Origin: Apium graveolens
Lineage: Eukaryota; Streptophyta; Magnoliopsida; Apiales; Apiaceae
Direction of reading: 5' to 3'
Assembly: GCF_009905375.1 (NCBI RefSeq)
Contig: NC_133650.1
Location: 145,150,476-145,214,475, forward strand
DNA length: 64,000 bases
The first letter of the stretch is position 1, and every line of letters begins with the position of its first letter. Below are positions 1-11,153 of the stretch, in pieces. A program made the translations under genes and the position numbers. Below the pieces are notes generated by a model. The model was not told the origin of the DNA. It made no database searches and was given only the letters and a program-made list of their open reading frames with translations.

Positions 1-7
1 GTTTAAG

Positions 8-12
8 GGAAC
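8..12. repeat. Target-site duplication GGAAC, left of RT1
   Basis: The five bases before the left LTR are GGAAC and recur directly after the right LTR at 11149-11153. With the TG...CA-type LTR ends this fixes both borders of RT1. Bases 1-12 continue at 11154 and together match the reverse complement of the RT4 LTR near 21820-21855, so RT1 landed inside an RT2/RT4-type LTR. Confidence 0.93.
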
Positions 13-1463
13 TGTTAGGGCCGAAAACACGTGCTAATAATACACGCAAGTATACGCGTTCGCAAGTAATATAAAATACTTTCTAGTTCGTTTCCACAGA
101 GACTCAGACTAATTATGTTCAATTAACACTTACTCACCAATGTATGATTACTTCGCAACGTTAAGAAAATAACACGTAGATTTGATTAACTAAATATTAA
201 CTATAATTAACTACGAGAATTAAACACTTAATTGACACTTGAATTAACAATATTAAACACACATGAGATCACAACTTCATTACTACTTCCTTCAATTGTT
301 ATTGTTATTACCCTTAGCATGAAACGGTGAAGATAATAATCGAACAACACGAAACTGATAAAAGCCAACTTTTATTATACTAATACCATTCTACCAAACA
401 TCCACAATTAAGATAGAAGTTGAATAGTCATCAATTATGTTGAGACCCTATATATCTACAAAATTTGACAACATAACGATTAAGCACAAGTTATTCCTTA
501 TGATTACACAGGGCAAGTAAAACGGTTAGAGTTACCCACTAATCATGCATACACATACATGAACCTATGCTAGCATGGCAAGTTCTAAATCTCAAGATCC
601 ACCGTCGCTTCACAAGGGATTAAAACCCTATCTTATATGTTCGTGATGCACATAAGACGAATAAGCACAACCAATACTAGATATTATACACTCATCACAC
701 ACTAAGGTATTAAACAACTAACTAAAGAATTCCATAGTAAATCCGTTACGACCCCTTGATCACGATTAGCCCATGATTGAACTCATCGTCACCATGGGTT
801 CATATGAAAACATGATAATAACACACGAGAATAACTAATAAAAATACTTATTAAAACCAGAGTACGTCACAAGAGTAATAAGGTTTAAAGTAATGAAAAC
901 TAGCATCCACTGATACAACGAATAAAATAATCACAAGAAAACTATGCTTCATCTTCTTCGTTGCGATGTGCTAAAACGGACTTCTTCCTTATCTTCTTGC
1001 CCCTCGATTGATACTACGATTCAACACACGTGAAACGTCTCTGAAAACTACTTATATAGGAGCCCCACAAGTCCCAGCTATCTCAGAAGTCTAAGTTTAA
1101 TAGGAATAGAACTCTAAAAATCATTATTTTAATTCACGACCCTGAGCGGCCGCCCAGCAATCCTGAGCGGGCGCCCAGCTTCCCGAGCGGCCGCCCAGCC
1201 AGGCTGAGCGGGCGCCCAACACCTCACTGGAAAATTTATTATTTTTCTCCTATTTTCTGCTGCGTTCTGCTCCCAACTTCCCACTTGCAATTCCAAGCAC
1301 ATACTTAGGCCTATTCCTGATGAAATCTTTCCACAAATACAAGTAATACCCTGAAATGCACAATCACTAGAAAAAATGCATCAAATGCACAAAATACTTG
1401 ATTTCAAGACATCAATTCAAGCCATTATAGGACGTTCTAAGTGGTATAAAATGCCACTTATCA
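13..1463 (-). repeat. RT1 3' LTR (left copy)
   Basis: This 1451 bp repeat matches 9664-11148. Read on the minus strand it starts TGATAAGTGGCA and ends CCTAACA. It differs from the other copy by many substitutions and by a GC-rich minisatellite with four units here against six there, so the insertion is not recent. Confidence 0.93.
1141..1220. repeat. GC-rich palindromic minisatellite in the RT1 3' LTR, four units
   Basis: About four 20-21 bp units built on the near-palindrome CTGAGCGGCCGCCCAG (NotI core) stand out in a very AT-rich LTR. The same units occur six times in the other LTR (10786-10907) and four times inside the element (4101-4178). Confidence 0.9.
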
Positions 1464-1481
1464 CACCCCCAAACTTAAATC
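1464..1481 (-). other. RT1 polypurine tract with upstream hairpin
   Basis: On the minus strand the bases directly before the 3' LTR read TTTAAGTTTGGGGGTG, a purine-rich plus-strand primer site. A small GCTTG/CAAGC hairpin lies just upstream of it on that strand. The same 16-base tract with a hairpin recurs at 2592-2629. Confidence 0.85.
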
Positions 1482-2655
1482 GATGCTTGTCCTCAAGCGT
1501 CACAAACTCAAAAACAAAACAAAAACATGCATGAATGCAATCTATATGAAATACAGCGATTCCCCTCACTATGACTAAACCAACCAATTCACGACATCTC
1601 AACAAATGCAATTAGGCGACTAAAGATCAATCAAATCATTCAAATTAACATACACCCAGAAACGTGGTGTGTGCGGATGCTTAACAAATATGCTTCGAAA
1701 CTAGATCAATTATCATAACTCGACTATCCTCAAGGCAATCACATGATTATACGAAGAATAAACTCTAGGCACAAAATGACTTAAACACTTTAAGATTACT
1801 GGAGCTTATTACAGAATCATGCTTTTATTCAACACAACAACAAATGCTTATTTGACCGTGCAATAAGTGAGGTCCACAAAAGACTTATGCAATGGCATCC
1901 ATTTAGCGAGCGTTAGGTTAGCGGACCCCATACTATAAAAGCCTTAGGTCACTAGGCACAAAGTCCCCTAAGAACTTAATAACTCGAATACCAAAGAGCC
2001 CACTCGTGATCAATTATGCATTAACTCTTTTTTTTCCTTTTCTTTTTTTTTTCTTTTTTTTTTCTTTTTTCTATTCTCTTTTTTTTTTCAAATTTCTGAG
2101 CAAGTGCGTTTTGCTCCATCTTGCTCAACCCTAGACTACTCGCATAAAAATACGAGCCGGTTACTAGCCATTTGACGCCTAGCCACAATTAGCAATGAAT
2201 TCCAATTTTTACTCCAATTTTTTCTTTTCATGCCTTTTATCATTAAGAACCTATTTTAAATTTTAAGCATAATCAATAGATTAACCTCAAAAACCATCAA
2301 ACCATGACAACAATCTAGTCCTTAAGCATACTCTAAGACTTAGTGAAATTACAAGTGTTTCTAGCATGCATGTCAACCTACAAGACTCAACATCACTCTA
2401 ACGCTACATTCACATCAATATCACAAATCAATTGGTAAAGCAACGCAAAAGGGATCATGGTAAATGCATGAGCTAAATGACATAATAAATAAAGCTATAA
2501 AAAAACTATATAGAAAAAATATGCAATTATATGAACTAAACTATCATGAATATGCAACTACATGACACACACACAACTATTCCTTAACTACCACCCCCAA
2601 ACTTAAAATCTTCACTGTCCCCAGTGAAGGTAGTAGAAAGGAATACATGGTATAC
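1482..2655 (-). other. RT1 3' untranslated region with T-rich tract and second polypurine module
   Basis: No coding signal is seen on either strand apart from chance frames. It holds a long T-rich run with scattered C at about 2027-2095. At 2592-2629 a second copy of the polypurine tract is followed on the plus strand by a perfect 8 bp hairpin (CTTCACTG, loop TCCC, CAGTGAAG). The extra ORF ends at 2656, just beyond this module. Confidence 0.7.
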
Positions 2656-3831
2656 CTACTCGGAGAAATCATCATCATCATCACCCTCAGAGGTTGGAGT
2701 ATAAGGAGGTGGATAAGCAGAGTCCTCACCAAAAACGGGCCACTGTATGTCAGCTTCAAGGCCTCTGAAAGCAGTTCCAAGTGCAAGGGTGAGCTCCTGA
2801 GCAAACCTACTCTGCGTCTCATATATAGCATCCATCCTCCTCGACAGCCTCCTATACTGGGCATCAGCCATCCCGGCACCCTCCTGGGCTCTAGAAGGGC
2901 CTTCCTCATCACGACCCGGCCTAGCCATGGTAGCATCAGCTGCTGGACATCCTCCTGGAAGACGATAACCCAACCCATGCTCCTCGGGCTCTCCACCCAT
3001 CCATTCCTGCATCGCATTCAGAGTCGCTAAATCAATAGGAGCGGTCGGCATCTGCAACTGCTCGTGAGAAGGCCAATAAACTCCCACTGCTCGGCATAGC
3101 TTCGTGACAGTAGATACATAAGGGATGTTCATGTGCTTCGCTCCCCTCAAAAACTTCAAAATTCCTTGGTAGATGAACTCACCAAGGTCCACATAATACT
3201 CCTCATTCAAAATACCCCATAACAACCTTGCTCGCTCAACTGTAACCTTATGTGCATGTGAAGTAGGTAGAATATTATCACAAATAAAGGCATTCCATGC
3301 ATGGGCATACCTATTCATCGTAATCACCGGAAAAGAACGATACTCGTTAGTTCCCGTCTTGAACTTCCAAACCATGCCCGGCTGATAGAGAGTAACACAA
3401 ATCAAATCCAAATCAAACTCCTCAGAGGGCTTCTCATTCCAATTCTCCTCCATGGGCTTCCTCTGTCGCTGCCCAATCATACGGCGAATCGCCTCGGGAT
3501 GATAATCCACCGTAAGCCCACGAACAACAGTAAACCCATTCTTTTCAGCCTTTGCGTTCGCATAAAACTCGCGAACCACGCTCATCGGAACCGCCTCCGG
3601 TGACTCACAAAAAGAAATCCACCCCTTTTCAGCAATCATCGGCAACAACTCACCATCCCTCCCCGATGGTAAGAATCCCCTATCCTTCAAAATTGGCTTG
3701 TCCAAACGCCTAGTATACTCCTCCTCAGCATTCCTATCAAACAAATGAGGTCTCGCAGTAATACCCCTCGAAGAATCAACAGTAGGCACAGTGCTGCTGA
3801 TATCAATAGTCCGGGATCTCTTGGGTGCCAT
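2656..3831 (-). CDS. Athila extra ORF: putative plant transposon protein domain (Transposase_32-like), intact
   Basis: An uninterrupted 391-codon frame starting MAPKRS at 3831, downstream of pol in RT1. Residues ~60-270 resemble the 'putative plant transposon protein' domain often found after pol in Athila-type elements: the order FYANA, then VRG, then VDY.PEAIRR, then a W and proline rich segment is my basis, recalled and not searched. The C-terminus has a possible short coiled stretch (about residues 325-355), a PPPYTP segment and an acidic tail ending GDDDDDFSE. I see no signal peptide or clear membrane helix, so it does not look like a classical envelope protein. Its function is unknown. 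It is the only long frame of RT1 without a stop, while gag-pol has several. Confidence 0.75.
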   Translation of the reverse strand: MAPKRSRTIDISSTVPTVDSSRGITARPHLFDRNAEEEYTRRLDKPILKDRGFLPSGRDGELLPMIAEKGWISFCESPEAVPMSVVREFYANAKAEKNGFTVVRGLTVDYHPEAIRRMIGQRQRKPMEENWNEKPSEEFDLDLICVTLYQPGMVWKFKTGTNEYRSFPVITMNRYAHAWNAFICDNILPTSHAHKVTVERARLLWGILNEEYYVDLGEFIYQGILKFLRGAKHMNIPYVSTVTKLCRAVGVYWPSHEQLQMPTAPIDLATLNAMQEWMGGEPEEHGLGYRLPGGCPAADATMARPGRDEEGPSRAQEGAGMADAQYRRLSRRMDAIYETQSRFAQELTLALGTAFRGLEADIQWPVFGEDSAYPPPYTPTSEGDDDDDFSE

Positions 3832-4336
3832 TGAAACTTAGAAAAATTGTTTAAGAATTATGTTTTTGAATATGGGAGAGAGTTTTAAGGTTGAAAATAT
3901 ATGGGAGAATATATGGAGGAGTTGTATGTATATATAGGGTAGGGATTAGGGTTAGAATTTGATTAGGAGTGGGGTTTGAGGGAAAAAATGTGGGTTAATG
4001 GGAAAAGAATTCGTGGGTTGTGGGTTTGTGTTTTTATTTTTGGTTTTCCTGATTTTTTTATGGATTTTATAAGGTTAAAAAAATTTCAGACATTCGGGGG
4101 CTGAGCGGCCGCTCAGCAAAGCTGCGCGGGCGCCCAGCATCCTGAGCGGGCGCCCAGCAGAGCTGAGCGGGCGCCCAGAGGGTGCCTGGAAAAAAATTTT
4201 CTTGCCCTTTTTTTCTGATTTTTTTTGTGTTTTTGGATAGGTTACTAACTCCTAAGGGTTCCTATAACAACAAATCTTGGGTTGCCTCCCAAGGAGTGTT
4301 TCTTTTACGTCATTAGCTTGACGTATAGTACCTTGC
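3832..4336 (-). other. RT1 spacer between pol and the extra ORF
   Basis: AT-rich non-coding spacer. Read on the minus strand, the DNA just before the ATG of the extra ORF (3832-4080) is A- and C-rich and could hold its leader. The GC-rich minisatellite at 4101-4178 lies in the middle. I see no convincing TATA box. Confidence 0.5.
4101..4178. repeat. Internal copy of the GC-rich palindromic minisatellite
   Basis: Four units of about 20 bp. The first contains a perfect 16 bp palindrome, CTGAGCGGCCGCTCAG, at 4101-4116. The family is the same as in both LTRs of RT1, but this array lies between pol and the extra ORF. Confidence 0.88.
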
Positions 4337-5560
4337 TCAAGTTGACAATAAAACAGCACTAACCACTTCCCGGTTTTCCGCGTCCCCATAGTAATGCTTC
4401 AAACGCTGACCATTAACCTTGAATGCTTGGCACAGATCAGTCTCAAAAATCTCCACCGCTCCATGTGGAAACACAATTTTGATAATAAAAGGTCCAGACC
4501 ACCTTGATTTCAACTTTCCAGGAAAAAGTCAGAGACGAGAGTTGAATAAAAGAACTTGCTGTCCCGGCATAAATGACTTAGGATATAGCTTCCTGTCGTG
4601 CCACCTTTTCACTTTTTCCTTGTACATTTTGTTATTCTCGTAAGCTAGGAGTCGAAATTTATCAAGTTCATTTAACTGAAGCATTTGCTTCTTCCTAGCT
4701 GCATCTAGATCAAGGTTCAACTTCTACAATGCCCAATAAGCCTTATGCTCAAGCTCTGCGGGTAAATGACATCCCTTACCATAAACAAGTTAAAATGGGG
4801 ACATCCCAAGTGGAGTCTTGTATGCTGTTCTATAAGCCCAAACAGCTTCATCGACCTTTAAAGACCAATCCTTCCTTGACGGACAAACAACTTTCTCTAG
4901 AATGCACTTGATCTCTCTATTAGACACTTCCGCTTGACCATTCGTTTGTGGATGATAGGCAGTAGCGACACGATGATTCACATTGTAGCGCTGCATAATA
5001 GAAGTGAACTTACGGTTGCAGAAATGCGACCCCTCATCACTTATGATTACTCGTGGCGTTCCAAACCTTGTGAAAATCTGCTTATGAAGAAAATTCAACA
5101 CTACCTTTGCATCATTCGTCGGTAGAGCCTTAAATTCTACCCATTTTGAGACATAATCGACTGCCAGCAAGATGTACTGATTATTACAGGACAAGGTTAA
5201 TGGTCCCATGAAATCGATTCCCCAAACATCAAAGATCTCGACTTCAAGCATCACATTTAACGGCATCTCATCCTTCCTCGTAAGATTCCCCACTCTTTGG
5301 CAACGATCACACCTTAAAACGAACTGATGAGCATCCTTAAAACAAAGTAGGCCAGAAAATACCTGCTTGCAGAATACGAGTTGCTGTCTTTTCACCACCA
5401 TAATGGCAACCATAAACTGTGGAATGGAAGTCTCGTAATATCCCCTCCGTCTCACAGAATGGGATACATCTCCTGATGATCTGGTCAGCTCTTTGTCTAA
5501 ACAAATATGGTTCATCCCACATGTACCACTTCACCTCATGTAGAAATTTCTTCTTTTGAG
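4337..5560 (-). pseudogene. RT1 integrase and pol C-terminus, frameshifted
   Basis: The Athila integrase region in several frames. The zinc-binding histidines end the frame that closes at 5337, and the CDRCQ cysteines lie in another frame (4790-5515), so a frameshift near 5345 splits the domain. The catalytic core keeps all three acidic positions: [15 protein letters not shown], and the E in [13 protein letters not shown] further break near 4790 precedes the C-terminal part ([21 protein letters not shown], then a stop at 4529). The frame can still be read on to a natural-looking end at 4337. Confidence 0.85.
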
Positions 5561-7152
5561 CTGTATTCATATTATGAGGCATTATATTGTTGACAAGATA
5601 GTTCACAATATCTGCGAACCATGGCTCTTCCTCCTGAATTGTGAACAATTGCTCATCCGGAAAATATTCGTTGATCAATGTCTTATCATGTGAAGTAGAA
5701 TCGGGATTCTCCAATCTAGAGAGATGGTCGGCTACTTGATTCTCAGTACCTTTTCGATCCTTGATCTCTAACTCAAATTCCTTTGTCCCAAGCAGATAAG
5801 ATCGAAATTTTTCAAAACCAAAGACTATAGCCAAGAGCTCCTTCTCAGTAGTGGTGTAGTTTATTTGAGCTTCATTTAAAGTCTTACTAGCATAGTAGAC
5901 CATATGAAAAAGATTATTCTTGCGCTGCCCAAGAACTGCTCCCACCGCATAATCACTCGCATCACACATCATCTCAAAAGGCTCTGTCCAATCAGCTGTC
6001 GTAATAACTGGTGCAGTTATCAAACTCTTCTTGAGAGTCTCAAATGCCACCAAGCATTCATCATCAAATTTGAAAGGCACGTCCTTCTCGAGCAAGTTGC
6101 ACAACGGCTTAGATATCTTCGAGAAGTCCTTGATGAAACGCCGATAAAAACCCGCATGACCAAGAAAACTACGGATTCCTTTCACATAAATAGGTGGTGG
6201 AAGATTTTCAATGACTCCCACCTTGGCTTTGTCCACCTCAAGACCCTTGCTAGAGACTTTATGCCTAAGAATAATGCCTTCACGCACCATAAAGTGACAT
6301 TTTTCCCAATTTAGCACCAAATTAGTTTTCACACACCTTTTGAGCACCGCACGAAGATTATTCAAACATTCATCATACGAATGTCCAAAGACGGAGAAGT
6401 CGTCCATGAACACTTCGACATTATTTCCAATCATATCAGAGAATATAACCATCATACATCTCTGAAAAGTGGCAGGTGCGCCACATAAGTCAAACGAAAC
6501 TCTACGAAAAGCAAAGGTGCCAAATGGACAAGTGAAGGTAGTCTTTTTTGATCCTCTGGTGCGATGCAAATCTGATTATACCCCGAATAGCCATCCAGAA
6601 GACAATAATACTCATGACCGGCCAACCTGTCAAGCATCTGATCAATAAATGGAAGAGGGAAGTGATCCTTTCTCGTGGCCTTGTTCAACTTTCTGTAATC
6701 CATGCATACCCTCCATCCTGTGACTGTTCGAGTGGGATGAGCTCGTTCTTCTCATTTGCTCCCACAGTTATACCTCCTTGCTTCGGTACACATTGCACGG
6801 GGTTCACCCAAGAACTGTCAGAAATAGGATATATGATTCCTGCATCCAGCCACTTCAGAATTTCTTTTTTCACCACTTTTTCATAATAGGATTAAGTCAT
6901 CATTGTTGCTCAACAGTTGGCTTACTACCTTCCTCTAGCAGAATTTTATGCATGCAGTACGAAGGGCTGATCCCTTTGATATCTGCTATAGTCCATCCGA
7001 TAGCCGATTTGAATTCTCTCAAGATCCTCAAGAGCATACCTTAAGTGTTCAAGTAATGGTTTAAGCTCCAAAGTAGGTGCTTCCTCAATAGATGGTTTGA
7101 GCTTTCCTTCAGCATTCTTGAGATCAGAAGTACCAAGAGATTCAAATGGCAT
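5561..7152 (-). pseudogene. RT1 reverse transcriptase and RNase H, broken
   Basis: Reverse transcriptase fragments run from the N-terminal WLDAGIIYPISDSSW through MDYRKLNKATRKDHFPLPFID to the catalytic VFMDDFSVFG, which is intact. Frameshifts occur near 7010, 6740 and 6560. RNase H begins FEMMCDASDYAVGAVLG but jumps from YLLGTK directly to EFELEIKDRKG. About 30 residues that normally hold the TDH catalytic aspartate are missing, so this enzyme would be inactive even if the frame were open. Confidence 0.87.
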
Positions 7153-7161
7153 GTCTAGCTT

Positions 7162-9537
7162 TCACCTCCAAGGAGAAGCATTTAGATATTGTAGTTGCCC
7201 ATTGCCATCCTCATCATCACTGTCAAACTCCCCCACTAAGGCTTTCTCTAATGCATCAGACATTAGCATATGATCAAGTTCTGAAGTTACCGCGGAATCA
7301 ATCAAATCCGCCTTTAAGCACTCCTCGTCTTCTGTAGGGAATTTCATCGCTTTGAATACATTGAATGTTACATCCTGATCCTGCACCCTCATAGTAAGTT
7401 CACCTTTCTGCACCTCTATCAAGGTATGGCCTGTAGCCAAGAAAGGTCTTCCCAAGATTATGGGGATCTTCATATCTTCCTCGAAATCTAAAATGACAAA
7501 GTCTGCAGGGAAGAAGAGCTTATCCACCTTTACTAACACGTCTTCCACTATGCCTCGTGGATATATAATAGAACGATCAGCCAATTGTAGAGACATGTAG
7601 GTGGGTTTTGGATCAGGCAAATTCAACTTTTTGAAGATAGAAAATGACATCAGATTGATGCTTGCTCCCAAATTACACAGGCATTTTTCAAAAGACAACA
7701 TGCCAATGGTGCAAGGAATGGTGAAGCTACCTGGATCTTTAAGCTTTGGAAGTAATTTTTATTGCAGCACAACACTACACTCTTCCGTTAGAGCAACGGT
7801 CTCAAGGTCATTCAGTTTCACCTTCCTTGAAAGAATACTCTTCATGAATTTCGCATAAATAGGCATTTGCTCCAGAGCCTCAGTGAAAGGTATGTTGATG
7901 TGAAGTTTCTTGAACACCTCTAGAAACTTACCGAACTGCTTATCCAGCTTTTGTTGTTGCAATTTCTTAAGGAAAGGTGGTGGCGGATAGAGCTGTTTCT
8001 CCCCTGTATTACCCTCAGGCAGAGTGTGTTCAACAGTAGTCTTCCTTGGTTCCGCCGCTTTCTCCTTTTGCTTCTCTTCTTCATCACCAACTTCAGCTTC
8101 TCCGTCTTTTGCTTTTTCAGCATCAGCAACTTTTCCAGACCTTAAGGTAATAGCCTTGACTTGCTCTTTAGCTTCCTTCCTGCCTAGTACTTCAGTATCA
8201 CTGGGAAGTGTGTCAGGTTGATGATTGAGCACTGCATTGGCTATTTGACCCATTTGATTTTCCAAGGTCCTGATAGAAACAGCCTGACTTTTGCACAACA
8301 GCTTGAGTTCCTCGAAATCAGCACTAGAAGGTGGAGCAGCACCTCCTTGTTGAGGGTATGATTGCCTTTGAGCATAATGTTGTGGTTGTTGGAATCCAGG
8401 TGGATTAAACTGTTTACTTATGCCTTGCTAATATGGTTGTTGAATAGCATTCTGATTATTGCTCCAGCTGAAATTGGAATGATTTTTATTGTTAGGATGA
8501 TAGGTAGCTGGCACAGGCTACTGCGGTCTCTGATAATTGTTCACATACTGAACAGATTCATTAACAAGAGAACACTGATCCGTAGCATGGGAACATGCAC
8601 AAAGCTCACAGACCATAGCTATCTGATTGACTCCATAGGTGGCTAAAGAATCGACCTTCAAAGACAGCGCTTGGAGCTGCGCTGCAATAGCTATAGCTGC
8701 ATCAACTTCCAGAATACCTGATACCTTCCCAGGCATCATCCTTTGAGTTGGGTTTTGATGCTCATTTGCATCCATAGTTTCAATAAGATTATAAGCCTCA
8801 GTATAGCTTTTGGCCCACAAGGCGCCTCTAGCTGCTGCATCGAGCATGGGCCAAGATTGGGCCCCCAAACCATTATAGAAACCAGTGATCACCATCCAGT
8901 CAGGCATACCATGATGTGGACACTTTCTCAACATCTCCTTGTAGCGCTCCCAAGCTTCGCACATAGATTCTGTTGGTTTCTGCGCAAACTGAGTAAGAGC
9001 ACTCCTCATAGCTGCAGTCTTTGCCATTGGATAGAACTTTACCAGGAACTTTTGTGCAAGATCATGCCAAGTAGTGATGGACCCAGCTGGTTCAGAATGT
9101 AACCAGTCCTTAGCTTTATCCCTCAAAGAGAATGGGAAAAGCCTCAGCTTGATAGCCTCATCAGTCACACCATTATATTTGAAAGTACTACAGATCTCGA
9201 CAAAATTCCTGATGTGCATGTTGGGGTCTTCAGTCGCAGCACCTCCGAAAGAAACAGAATTCTGCACCATCTGAATAGTGCCCGGCTTGATTTCAAAAGT
9301 GTTAGCCTGAATAGCCGGATGAAGGATGCTTGACTGAATGTCATCAATTTTAGGCCGAGAAAAGTCCATAAGAACTGGATCTGCCAGAACTATACGATCA
9401 CCCATGATTACTGGTTCTTTCTGCTCACTCTCTTTATTCGAATCTTCAAAATCTATCTTCCCCGGAATATCAAGAACCGAGTCTGTCTCCTCAGCCGTAT
9501 CTAAAGTCCTATTGCGAGTACGAGAAAGTGTTTGCAA
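7162..9537 (-). pseudogene. RT1 gag and protease, one frame with nonsense codons
   Basis: The start at 9537 lies about 100 bases after the primer-binding site. The gag (to 8518) has the retrotransposon capsid fold signature FPFSLRDKAKDWLHS and a CCHC knuckle, CELCACSHATDQC. The same frame continues past UAG at 8518-8520, UAG at 8428-8430 and UAA at 7759-7761 into a linker rich in K and E, then the protease. The protease motif reads CNLGASINLM, with N where the family normally has the catalytic D. A further stop lies at 7162. All four stops are in frame, so gag-protease was one polyprotein before decay. Confidence 0.87.
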
Positions 9538-9639
9538 AAACGCTCACTAAAGTACCGGAAACACTAAGTAACACGTCTTAATCAATGAGTCCTAACTACC
9601 ACTGATGGTAAGTACATAAACTAAATAAATACGCCGAGT

Positions 9640-9657
9640 TCCCCGGCAGCGGCGCCA
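9640..9657 (-). other. RT1 primer-binding site for tRNA-Asp
   Basis: The plus strand reads tccccggcagcggcgcca, the 3' end of plant tRNA-Asp (known sequence TCCCCGGCAACGGCGCCA) with one mismatch. It lies six bases from the 5' LTR. Use of tRNA-Asp is typical of Athila elements. Confidence 0.92.
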
Positions 9658-9663
9658 AAAACT

Positions 9664-11148
9664 TGTTAGGGTTCGCGCTAATAATACACGCAAGCATACG
9701 CGTTCATAAGTAATATAGAATACTTTCTAGTTCGTTCCCACAGAGACTCAGACTAATTATGTTCAATTAACACTTACTCACCAATGTATGATTACTTCTC
9801 AACGTCAAGACAATAACACGTAGATTTGATTAACTAAGTATTCACTATAATTAACTACGAGAATTAAAACCTTAATTGACACTTGAATTAACAATATTAA
9901 ACACACATGAGATCATAACTTCATTACTACTTCCTTCAATAGTTATTGTTATTACCCTTAGCATGTAACTGTGATGATATTAATCGAACAACACGAAACT
10001 GATAAAAGCCAACTTTCATTGTACTAATACCATTCTACCAAACATCCACAATTAAGATAGAATTTGAATAGTCATCAATTATGTTGAGACCCTATATGTC
10101 TACAGAATTTTACAACATAACGATTAAGCACAAGTTATTCCTTATAATTACACAGGGCAAGTAAAACGGTTAGAGTTACCCACTAATCACGCATACACAT
10201 ACATGAACGTATGCTAGCATGGCAAGTTCTAAATCTCAAGATCCACCGTCGCTTCACAAGAGATTAACACCCTGTCTTATATGTTCGCGACGCACATAAG
10301 ACGAATAACCACAACCAATACTAGATATCATACAAACATCAAACACTAAGGTATTAAACAACTAACTAAAGAATTCCATAGTAAATTCGTTACGACCCCA
10401 TGATCACGATTAGCCCATGATTGAACTCATCGTCACCATGGGTTCATATGAAAACATGATAATAACACACGAGAATAACAAATAAAAATACTTATTAAAA
10501 CCAGAGTACGTCACATGAGTAATAAGGTTCAAAGTAAAGAAAACTAGCATCCACTGATACAAAAAATAAAAGAATCACAAGAAAACTATGCTTCCTCTTC
10601 TTCGTTGCGATGTGCTAAAACGGTCTTCTTCCTTATCTCCTTGCTCCTCGATTGATACTACGATTCAACACACGTGAAATATCTCTGAAAACTACTTATA
10701 TAGGAGCTCCACAAGTCCCAGCTATCTCAGAAGTCGGAAGTTCAACAGGAATAGAACTCTAAAAATCAGGATTTTAATTCATGACCCTGAGCGGCCGCCC
10801 AGCAATCCTGAGCGGGCCCCCAGCTTCCTGAGCGGCCGCCCAGCCAGGCTGAACGGCCGCCCAGCCAGGCTGAGCGGCCGCCCAGCCAGGCTGAGCGGGT
10901 GCCCAGCACCTCACTAGAAAATTTATTATTTTTCTCCTGTTTTCTGCTACGTTCTGCTCCTAACTTCCCACTTGCAATGCCAAGCACATACTTAGGCCTA
11001 TTCCTGATGAAATCTCTCCACAAATGCAAGTAATACCCTGAAATGCACAAACACTAGATAACGTATCAAATACAAAAAATACTTGATTTCAAGACATCAA
11101 TTCAAGCCATTATAAGATGTTCTGAGTGGTATAAAATGTCACTTATCA
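9664..11148 (-). repeat. RT1 5' LTR (right copy)
   Basis: 1485 bp. On the minus strand it starts TGATAAGTGACA and ends CCTAACA next to the primer-binding site. It is collinear with 13-1463. The extra length is mostly two added minisatellite units at 10786-10907. Confidence 0.93.
10786..10907. repeat. GC-rich palindromic minisatellite in the RT1 5' LTR, six units
   Basis: Six units of about 20 bp, against four in the other LTR. Three neighbouring units are almost identical (GGCTGAGCGGCCGCCCAGCC), which points to recent local expansion. A chance minus-strand frame across them gives a repeated SAWLGGR peptide. Confidence 0.9.
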
Positions 11149-11153
11149 GGAAC
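11149..11153. repeat. Target-site duplication GGAAC, right of RT1
   Basis: Exact partner of 8-12. Confidence 0.93.

Larger units (their letters stand above)
13..11148 (-). mobile_element. RT1: Athila-lineage Ty3/gypsy retrotransposon, minus orientation
   Basis: A complete but coding-dead LTR element of about 11.1 kb. In its own direction the order is 5' LTR (9664-11148), tRNA-Asp primer-binding site, gag, protease, reverse transcriptase, RNase H, integrase, a 391-codon extra ORF (2656-3831), a hairpin plus polypurine module, a second such module, and the 3' LTR (13-1463). The tRNA-Asp site, the CXLGASINLM-type protease motif, the FMDDFSVFG reverse transcriptase motif and an ORF after pol are all typical of plant Athila elements. 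It has perfect 5 bp target duplications. The gag-pol frame carries several stops and frameshifts and an internal deletion in RNase H, so it cannot move by itself. Confidence 0.93.

Noticed and set aside
2577..3017. 146-codon minus-strand frame overlapping the extra ORF
   Set aside because: It is an alternative frame of the 391-codon ORF, with no family resemblance.
10766..11050. Minus-strand frame with repeated SAWLGGR peptide
   Set aside because: It is the translation of the GC-rich minisatellite in an LTR; the copy in the other LTR is not open in the same way.
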